A stretch of DNA of 64,000 bases from Leptospira biflexa serovar Patoc strain 'Patoc 1 (Paris)' (lineage in GTDB: Bacteria; Spirochaetota; Leptospiria; Leptospirales; Leptospiraceae): contig NC_010602.1 of the NCBI RefSeq assembly GCF_000017685.1, positions 2,187,501 to 2,251,500 of the forward strand. The letters are read 5' to 3'. Position numbers and translations under genes: made by a program. The notes below the pieces were generated by a model. The model was not told the origin of the DNA. It made no database searches and saw only the letters and a list, made by a program, of their open reading frames with translations. Positions within the stretch are counted from its first letter, which is position 1. Each line of letters starts with the position of its first letter. This document shows positions 54,950 through 61,519 of this stretch, piece by piece.

Positions 54950-57196
54950 ATGGAAAAAGAGAAAGTCAGTCTGGCAGATGCGAAAGAACACGGACTCACC
55001 GAAACTGAATTTGTTGAAATTCAAAAAATCTTAGGAAGGATTCCCAATTCCACTGAACTTGGAATTTTTTCTGCCATGTGGTCAGAACACTGCTCTTATA
55101 AAAATTCCATCCTAAAATTAAAAACCCTTCCCACAAAATCTGACAAACTCCTCGCAGGAGCTGGTGAAGAAAATGCGGGAGCCATGGACATCGGAGATGG
55201 CCTTGCCGTGGTCTTTAAAATTGAAAGCCACAACCACCCAACAGCTGTAGAACCCTACCAAGGTGCTGCCACAGGCGTTGGTGGGATCATGCGTGATATT
55301 TTTACTATGGGAGCGCGACCTATCACTTCTCTCAACTCACTCCGGTTTGGTGATCCAAAAGAACCACGAAATAAATACCTACTCACTCGTGCCGTCAAAG
55401 GCATTGGCGATTATGGGAACTCACTTGGGATTGCGGTGGGTGGTGGGGAACTTTTCCTCCATCCAACCTTCACCAAAAATCCACTTGTGAATGCCATGAC
55501 TGTTGGAATCGCCAAACATGATGAAATGGCTTCTGCTTCCACGAAAGGAAAAGTCGGAAACAAAGTTTATATTGTTGGTGCTACAACTGGCCGTGATGGA
55601 ATCCATGGAGCAAGTTTCGCCTCCAAAGACCTCACAAAAGAATCCGAAGAAAAACGTTCTGCCGTGCAAGTGGGAGATCCCTTTATGGAAAAACTCCTGA
55701 TGGAAGCATCGCTTGAGGCCATCCAAAAGAAACTCCTTGTGGGGATCCAAGATATGGGAGCCGCAGGAATTTCTTGTGCAACATCGGAGATGAGTGCCAA
55801 AGGGAAAACAGGGATGGATGTGGATCTTGACAAAGTCCCACTCCGCGAAGCGGACATGAATGCCTATGAAATCATGTTATCCGAATCCCAAGAACGGATG
55901 CTCGTCATCCCAGAAGTGGGCAAAGAAGGAGAACTTGTTTCCATCTTCCACAAATGGGGGTTAAACGCCGTAGAAATTGGAACTGTCACTGCTGACGGGA
56001 TCTTACGCATCCGAAAAAACGGAACCCTCAAAGCGGAAATCCCAGCAGAATCCCTTGTTCTCGGTGGTGGTGCCCCAAGGTATGTCCGAGAAGAAAAAAG
56101 ACCGACTTACCTCGATGAGGTGGTGAAGTTTGATCCAAACAAAATCCCTGACTTAAAACCAGACACTGTCCCTCAAACTTTAAATAGCCTACTCTCTTCC
56201 CTCAATATCAGTTCCAGACGACCTCTCTACGAACAGTATGACACTGAAGTGGGACTTGTGAAGGTCGTGGAACCTGGGGAGGACGGAGGTCTTGTCCGGA
56301 TCCCTGGCACGAAAAAAGGGATTGCGGTCGCAACAGACTGTAACTCACGTTATACATATCTCAATCCTTATGAAGGGGCACAAATTGCTGTTTGTGAATC
56401 GGCAAGAAACGTGGCCGCTACGGGCGCCGAACCATACGGCGTTACCAACAACCTCAATTTTGGAAATCCCTACATCCCAGAAAACTATTATGTGTTCAGT
56501 GAATGCGTGCGAGGGCTTGGGGATGCTTGTCGTTTCCTTGGACTTCCTGTCACTGGTGGGAACGTATCCTTTTATAATGAATCCCCAGAAGGACCTGTGT
56601 TTCCTACACCTACCATTGGTATGGTGGGAGTGATTGACGATGTTGCCAAAGGACTACGTACCTACCCGAGAACAAAGGAAGATGTGAAGTATGCCCTTGT
56701 TGGAAATTTCCAACCCACAATCTCAGCTTCTGAGTATTTGTATCGTTCCCAAGGTCTTGATACCGGTGCGATCCCTAACATTTCTTTGGAAAAGGAAAAA
56801 CAAACCATGGATGCCCTCATCGAGTGCCGGAAAAACGGACTCCTCACTTCCGCCAAAGACCTGTCACTTGGTGGCCTCCTTGTGGCTCTCGCTAAAATTG
56901 TCATCGCCGGAAAAAAAGGTGTCGAAGTCAATTTGAATGAACTACAAACAAAGGTTCCAAGGCTTGATGCATTGTGTTTTGGTGAAACAGGTGCTAGTTT
57001 TATCGTAAGTTTTTTACCAAACGACGAAACAAAGGTTCGTGAGTCCTTTACGTCAAAGGGTTTGAGTGTTTACACACTGGGATCCTCAAGTGCAAAGGCT
57101 TCCCTATCGGTCAAAGGAGATGGGTTCCATTGGGAGTGGACGACCAAATCTTTGGAAGTTGAGTTTGAATCGGGACTCAAATCTTATTTCGAATAG
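54950..57196 (+). CDS. purL: Phosphoribosylformylglycinamidine synthase subunit PurL
   Basis: The 748-residue FGAM synthase II acts in purine synthesis, using ATP and ammonia delivered by PurQ. It shows SAMWSEHCSYKNS near residue 45, ESHNHPTAVEPYQGAATGVGGIMRDIF, GIQDMGAAGISCATSEMS and NNLNFGNPYIPENYY. The length fits the small-PurL form that works with PurQ and PurS, encoded elsewhere. The gene follows the flavin reductase by 10 nt. Confidence 0.97.
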   Translation: MEKEKVSLADAKEHGLTETEFVEIQKILGRIPNSTELGIFSAMWSEHCSYKNSILKLKTLPTKSDKLLAGAGEENAGAMDIGDGLAVVFKIESHNHPTAVEPYQGAATGVGGIMRDIFTMGARPITSLNSLRFGDPKEPRNKYLLTRAVKGIGDYGNSLGIAVGGGELFLHPTFTKNPLVNAMTVGIAKHDEMASASTKGKVGNKVYIVGATTGRDGIHGASFASKDLTKESEEKRSAVQVGDPFMEKLLMEASLEAIQKKLLVGIQDMGAAGISCATSEMSAKGKTGMDVDLDKVPLREADMNAYEIMLSESQERMLVIPEVGKEGELVSIFHKWGLNAVEIGTVTADGILRIRKNGTLKAEIPAESLVLGGGAPRYVREEKRPTYLDEVVKFDPNKIPDLKPDTVPQTLNSLLSSLNISSRRPLYEQYDTEVGLVKVVEPGEDGGLVRIPGTKKGIAVATDCNSRYTYLNPYEGAQIAVCESARNVAATGAEPYGVTNNLNFGNPYIPENYYVFSECVRGLGDACRFLGLPVTGGNVSFYNESPEGPVFPTPTIGMVGVIDDVAKGLRTYPRTKEDVKYALVGNFQPTISASEYLYRSQGLDTGAIPNISLEKEKQTMDALIECRKNGLLTSAKDLSLGGLLVALAKIVIAGKKGVEVNLNELQTKVPRLDALCFGETGASFIVSFLPNDETKVRESFTSKGLSVYTLGSSSAKASLSVKGDGFHWEWTTKSLEVEFESGLKSYFE

Positions 57197-57228
57197 ACAA
57201 GTTTCAAATCAAGGGAAGGATATGCCAG

Positions 57229-58515
57229 ATGCGTGTCCTTCTCCTCTCTGTTCTCTTTCTTTTTTTCTCCATCCAATGCACAAGCCTCGCCAAACGGAAA
57301 GACTATGAAGAATCCCTTCAGTTTTACAAAAAAGTAGAGATTGACAATGCCATCACAAGCTTACCTCGGAACGAACGAAGAGGATTCATTGCTGTATTAG
57401 AAAAAGCGCATCTATCTTTCTTAAATGGTGGGACAAAATTTAGTGACCTTGAGTCTTTAGCAGAAGAAAGTAAGGAACGTTTGCGTTTCAGTGCCACTAG
57501 ATCCTTAAAGTCCTTTTTTTATATGGAATCTGAAGATGGGTATTATGCTTCAGAAGCAGAAATCATCTACCTTCACATTTTACTTGGTCTCTATTATGCT
57601 CGCGTGGAAGATTACGAAAAAGCAAAAATCCAAGCAAGGTATGCGGGGAATTTACTGAGTGGAGAATGGAGTGCGGAGGGTCAGTTTGACGATCCCACCT
57701 TACGGTTATTACTTGCCTCACTTTGGCTCACCACAGGAGCAAAAGAAGAAGCCATGGTGGATTTCAGAAAGGCAACCCAACTCAAACCTCAATCTCACTC
57801 CATTCGTTCGTTTGCAATGGAGATGGTCCCAACTGATGGTGAGTTTATTTTTATCTTCGGTGGCCCAGGTGCGGAACCTGAGATGGAACCTTCTGCGAAT
57901 CTCAATTTCATCCGTGGACTCCGAAATCTTAAATTTCGCGCCTCTGGAAATCAAAGCACCCTTCTTTTAGTGGATCAATCCAAAACGATGACTTTGAGTT
58001 TGGAAAAAGGAACTTTAGGATGGTATGAACGCCATCTCATTCGAGACAATGAAATTTCTGAACTCATCCAAGACTCAAAGTACTTCCAATTGATCTCTGC
58101 AACAGCCATCAAAGAAGGAACCAAAGGGACTTTAAAAGTGACAGGGTCCATCCTTGCCAGCGCCACCATCATTGCATTAGGTGCTGGAATGGTGTATGTT
58201 GGTGCGGAAGTGAATTCGGAAGACTTAGCAGGGCTTGGAATCATCACAATCATTGCAGGATTTCAGTTGGGGAGTGAATGGGTCAGCGCTTCAGTTCGAC
58301 AAACAAAAGAGAATATCAAAGAAGACTTGGATATTTCAAACGAATACCGTTATGTCCGATTTTTCCCAGAATATGTTTGGATCGGAAAATCCAAAACAAA
58401 ACTGAAATCACCGATCCTTACTTCCAACAAAGGTCCAGTGACCTACCACCTTACTCCCGCTATGGGAAAAATCAAAGTTAGATTTGGATTTGTTCCAGAT
58501 GTTCAGAATCCATAA
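57229..58515 (+). CDS. COG3014-like lipoprotein with TPR-like region
   Basis: The 428-residue protein has a lipoprotein signal ending LFFSIQC (Cys17). The N-terminal half is helical and TPR-like (EIIYLHILLGLYYARVEDYEKAK). Then come a beta-rich part and a hydrophobic stretch (SILASATIIALGAGMVYVG). The layout recalls COG3014 proteins, which are often encoded beside LpoB-like lipoproteins. Here the LpoB-like gene is convergent and overlaps by 13 nt. The function is unknown; an envelope role is likely. Confidence 0.72.
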   Translation: MRVLLLSVLFLFFSIQCTSLAKRKDYEESLQFYKKVEIDNAITSLPRNERRGFIAVLEKAHLSFLNGGTKFSDLESLAEESKERLRFSATRSLKSFFYMESEDGYYASEAEIIYLHILLGLYYARVEDYEKAKIQARYAGNLLSGEWSAEGQFDDPTLRLLLASLWLTTGAKEEAMVDFRKATQLKPQSHSIRSFAMEMVPTDGEFIFIFGGPGAEPEMEPSANLNFIRGLRNLKFRASGNQSTLLLVDQSKTMTLSLEKGTLGWYERHLIRDNEISELIQDSKYFQLISATAIKEGTKGTLKVTGSILASATIIALGAGMVYVGAEVNSEDLAGLGIITIIAGFQLGSEWVSASVRQTKENIKEDLDISNEYRYVRFFPEYVWIGKSKTKLKSPILTSNKGPVTYHLTPAMGKIKVRFGFVPDVQNP

Positions 58516-59069
58516 CCTTCGACTCTACTCTTTTTCAAAAAATTAGTTTGTTCTGACCATACAATTTGGTTGGTTTCCAAACTTACAAGAAAAAGTGTCA
58601 CGGTGATGTATTGAATTTTATTACCTGACTCATAATTCACCACTTCATTGATTTCACCCTTAATTTGGTGGGACGGAGACTTAAACTTACCAACCGCCAA
58701 ACGGGAATCAGATGACACCATCCCAGTTTTCCCAAATGCAATCTCCTTTGTTGCATCTGCCCGAACGGATGTATCCACAAAAGGCACTTTATCCTTTGTG
58801 AGTTGGTTTAAAATTTCATTCGTGATGAGTTTCGTATCAATGTGTTCTGAGGTACTATTTTGTAACGGACTCCACTCAAAATAGCCAGTTTTTAACTCTG
58901 TTTTATAATAAACTGATAAAGAATGGCTCATACTTTTTACAGTTTCTTTCACTTCCACAACACCCCACTGTTTCGTGGCCTTTACATTTTCTGGTTTGGT
59001 GTATGAAGTTGCCGTAGAACAGCTAACAATAAAAAACGAGAAGAGAAGGAAGAGGAAAGTCTTTTGCAT
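58503..59069 (-). CDS. LpoB-like lipoprotein (penicillin-binding protein activator type)
   Basis: The 188-residue protein has a lipoprotein signal ending FFIVSC (Cys17). The body has the LpoB/CsgG-like pattern KLITNEILNQLTKDKVPFVD, then HQIKGEINEV and YITVTLFLVSLETNQIVWSEQTNFLKK. LpoB activates PBP1b in enterobacteria; in spirochaetes the target is unproven. The upstream leader contains G+C-rich alternative hairpins at 59122-59160. Confidence 0.78.
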   Translation of the reverse strand: MQKTFLFLLFSFFIVSCSTATSYTKPENVKATKQWGVVEVKETVKSMSHSLSVYYKTELKTGYFEWSPLQNSTSEHIDTKLITNEILNQLTKDKVPFVDTSVRADATKEIAFGKTGMVSSDSRLAVGKFKSPSHQIKGEINEVVNYESGNKIQYITVTLFLVSLETNQIVWSEQTNFLKKSRVEGYGF

Positions 59070-59121
59070 AGGTGTTAGTCTCGTGGGCTTTGGGGGTTTG
59101 GCAAGAAATTTGCGGTATTAT

Positions 59122-59160
59122 CCCCGCCCGATTCTGGGTGGGGAACTGGACCCGCCACCC
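59122..59160 (-). promoter_or_regulatory. G+C-rich alternative hairpins upstream of the LpoB-like gene
   Basis: On the plus strand CCCCGCCC (59122-59129) can pair with GGGTGGGG (59136-59143). GGGTGG can instead pair with CCACCC (59155-59160). The two stems exclude each other. They lie about 55 nt upstream of the LpoB-like start. They could be a leader switch or part of a dispersed G+C-rich repeat. Confidence 0.35.
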
Positions 59161-59264
59161 AATGCCTCTCATTTACCACGGAACCTTTTTTTCCGCAAGT
59201 TCCTCCTTCGATGTCTCCATTTTTTTAAAAAAAAGTTCACCTTTTTTCCAAAAACCTTTCCCTT

Positions 59265-59400
59265 GTGATTTCCAATGGCGCCTCCAATCCCGATTGCTAC
59301 CTTACTCTCTCCCAAACGGAGCGGGCTACTCCGGGGTGCGCCTTCGCTCCCGTCTGCCATAGGCAGACCAAGCCCTTCGTATCCCTGGCGCGGGTCAATT
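59265..59400. repeat. G+C-rich non-coding element, possible dispersed repeat or structured RNA
   Basis: This 135-nt stretch is far more G+C-rich than its surroundings. It holds a perfect GTCTGCC/GGCAGAC stem at 59352-59368, CGGAGCGGGCTACTCCGGGG and the CCCTGGCGCGGG end. Apparent frames through it show no protein-like character. It looks like a structured element or a member of a dispersed family. Its identity is not recognised and copy number cannot be tested here. Confidence 0.4.
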
Positions 59401-59485
59401 TTATCAATTTCCACATGTTTCGTATTTGTATTTCAAAATATTGTCTTGAAAGTTTCCCATCCTTTGCAAGACTTCTGGATATTAT

Positions 59486-59863
59486 ATGGGTAAATTCATT
59501 GTTCGTTTCAGTTTGTTCCTCATCCTACTCGTTGTACTTCTAGCGGGTTATACTTGGCTCACTCTCACTTGGAGTTATTCAGAAGGTGACCGTGCAGGTT
59601 ACATCCAAAAACTTTCCAAAAAGGGTTGGGTCTGCAAAACCTGGGAAGGGGAAATGGCCCTTGTCACGATGCCTGGAACGATGACAGAAAAATTCTACTT
59701 CAGCATCCGTGATGAATCCATCACCGAAACTTTGAATGCTTCGATTGGAAAACGTGTGGTGTTAGAATACGAAGAACATATAGGTGTTCCCTTTAGTTGT
59801 TTTGCCGAAACTCGTTATTTTGTAACTGGTGTCAAAGCTGTCGGAGAAGTTCCTCCACTTTAA
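59486..59863 (+). CDS. Small membrane-anchored or exported protein
   Basis: The 125-residue protein has a hydrophobic start over residues 5-27 (RFSLFLILLVVLLAGYTWLTL). A compact beta-rich domain of about 95 residues follows (GYIQKLSKKGWVCKTWEGEMALV, then GKRVVLEYEEHIGVPFSCFAETRYFVTGV), with two cysteines. No function is known. It is a single-gene unit, with a terminator at 59879-59918. Confidence 0.75.
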   Translation: MGKFIVRFSLFLILLVVLLAGYTWLTLTWSYSEGDRAGYIQKLSKKGWVCKTWEGEMALVTMPGTMTEKFYFSIRDESITETLNASIGKRVVLEYEEHIGVPFSCFAETRYFVTGVKAVGEVPPL

Positions 59864-59878
59864 CTTTCAAACCAAGGA

Positions 59879-59918
59879 AAACGACCGCCAAGCACTTGTT
59901 CACTCGTGTCGGTCGTTT
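59879..59918 (+). terminator. Terminator after the gene at 59486
   Basis: AAACGACCG and CGGTCGTTT form a perfect 9-bp stem with a 22-nt apical part. A T-containing stretch follows. It lies 15 nt after the stop at 59863. Confidence 0.75.
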
Positions 59919-59932
59919 GCTTCAAATTTTTC

Positions 59933-60527
59933 CCAAACGGATTCGACCTAGGATTCGTTTGGCTTAAAATTTTGGATCTGGTTCACGGCTTTCCGAACTC
60001 AAATCTTTCTCTTTCATTTCCAATGGCGAATGTTGTTTCTTGGTAGAATGAAATCAAAATCGTTTTTCAGACGGCTTGTCACTTTCTTACTTCATTGCAA
60101 AATCTGAAAAATAGTCGAATCGAATAGAATTTTCCCATTCCTCCCTTCTTCCATCTCGATTCACTCCTTTCTTATTTGTGGATTCCCTTCCTTAAAACAA
60201 CCGATCGAAACAATCTTTTCGATCACTTTGATTGGTCGCCGCGGGAAAACTATGGTTGGCCTTACCCAATCGATCCCAAACAATTCCTGATCATTTTTGA
60301 TGAGGTGGATCAGAAAAAACGAATAGAGCCTAAACTTGCCTTTTGATCAGAAAGTGCGTAGTTGTTTGCCATGCCTCTTCCTCTCTGTTCTGTGTATTTT
60401 TACATTCACTGTAATGTTTCCCTTGATCGCAGTGATCCACATCCACCTTCAGTCTCGTTTTTCTTTGCATCGAATCTGGAGAATGACTTCCTAGTTATGT
60501 CTCATTATTCCCTCCTTTTTTAGAAAT
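59933..60527. other. Gene-free stretch with several inverted repeats
   Basis: No convincing gene is seen. Perfect inverted repeats are CCAAACG/CGTTTGG (59933-59962), GATCGAAA/TTTCGATC (60203-60224) and CTGATC/GATCAG (60287-60313). None has a following T tract on plus. The region may hold a small RNA, long regulatory sequence for the polymerase cassette, or decayed sequence. Confidence 0.4.
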
Positions 60528-60544
60528 TTTACAGGGAGTGTAAA
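60528..60544 (+). promoter_or_regulatory. Palindromic operator candidate upstream of the PolB cassette
   Basis: TTTACAGGGAGTGTAAA is a perfect inverted repeat, TTTACA-N5-TGTAAA, 56 nt before the first start codon. A second half-site TTTACA lies at 60568. The form suits a dimeric repressor such as a LexA-type protein, but the sequence does not match the TTTG-N5-CAAA box I recall for Leptospira LexA. The bound factor is unknown. Confidence 0.5.
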
Positions 60545-60600
60545 GAGAAAGGGAAGGAAATTTCACTTTACATATTTTTACTTAACATATAAGTAGTATT

Positions 60601-61212
60601 ATGGACCTTGCGGAACAAACCCATTCTTCCACAAATATCTACGAACCCATTCAAAATTGGAACCAAAAGGACTTGGGACTACTGACGGGAGAACGCGGAA
60701 TGTACAAACTTGCCCACTATTGGCAGTACGCACTTGTCTGTTCGGGCTTCCAAGTATTCAATTTAGATTGTGCCATCCGCTTTAATCCCTTCACCATCAC
60801 GGAAGAAACCAGAAAACAAAATTTAGCGCCGGAACCTTTTTTAGAACAAATTCAAATCCAAAGAGCCTTCACACCCTACCAAATCTTAGATGCTCTACAA
60901 AACATCTTAAGACAAAAAAAAGAAAATACCATTTACTTTTTGTTAGCTCCATGTAAACAATTCTTAGATGGAGATGTAAAAGATGACGAAGGAATTTATT
61001 TATTAAACTTAATGCTAAGCTTCATAGAAAAGTTTCCCAACCAAAATGTTCCTCTCCTTATCATTGAGTCATGGACCTATTCTCATAAAAACTTTAAACT
61101 TTTTTTTCCAAAACTTTTACATGTTTCCCAAACCCTATGGGAACTCAAAACAGAAAAAGGACTCTCAAGGATCCGCACAAGAAAAACATCCATCTCAGGA
61201 TCAGGAGCATAA
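60601..61212 (+). CDS. Degenerate RecA/Rad51-like protein (ImuA-like role inferred)
   Basis: The 203-residue protein has LGLLTGERGMYKLAHYWQYAL in the place of a Walker A, lacking the GKT. VFNLDCAIRFNPF follows, as in RadA-like proteins, then NTIYFLLAPCKQFLD at the Walker B position. The end, KLLHVSQTLWELKTEKGLSRIRTRK, resembles the closing strands of the RecA core. It is probably non-hydrolytic. No ribosome site precedes ATG 60601, so the mRNA could be leaderless. It lies 1 nt before the next gene and two genes before PolB. Confidence 0.7.
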   Translation: MDLAEQTHSSTNIYEPIQNWNQKDLGLLTGERGMYKLAHYWQYALVCSGFQVFNLDCAIRFNPFTITEETRKQNLAPEPFLEQIQIQRAFTPYQILDALQNILRQKKENTIYFLLAPCKQFLDGDVKDDEGIYLLNLMLSFIEKFPNQNVPLLIIESWTYSHKNFKLFFPKLLHVSQTLWELKTEKGLSRIRTRKTSISGSGA

Positions 61213-61213
61213 A

Positions 61214-61483
61214 ATGGGCAGAACCATATCACCTTATTCACGACAAATGTTACAAATCGAAGAAAACCTTTCCGACTTCCGAAGGGCCCTTAGGAAAGCC
61301 GACCAAGAAATTTTCGACGACCTCATTCGTATAGCCAAATTACAAGTGCAAGCTGGTGTAATGGCATCACTTCCCTATCCAATTGACTCAATGCTCTTAT
61401 CTATGATGATTGAATTAAAAAAAGAATTGAACGAATTATCTGAATTAAAAAAGAAACTCTCCAAAGAATTAAATCTTTCGTGA
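61214..61483 (+). CDS. Small helical protein of the PolB cassette
   Basis: The 89-residue protein starts at ATG 61214 with AGGAG 7 nt upstream. It looks wholly helical, with a heptad-like C-terminus (MIELKKELNELSELKKKLSKEL). No family is recognised by sequence alone. It sits between the RecA-like and polymerase genes and probably bridges them. A longer frame to 61046 lies inside the RecA-like gene and is rejected. Confidence 0.75.
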   Translation: MGRTISPYSRQMLQIEENLSDFRRALRKADQEIFDDLIRIAKLQVQAGVMASLPYPIDSMLLSMMIELKKELNELSELKKKLSKELNLS

Positions 61484-61519
61484 AACAAAAATTTGGAACC
61501 AATATAACATCAGATCAAA

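Noticed and set aside
59265..59543. Plus-strand frames of 72-92 residues across the G+C-rich block
   Set aside because: They are Arg/Ser/Pro-rich, overlap the better supported gene at 59486 and have no ribosome site.
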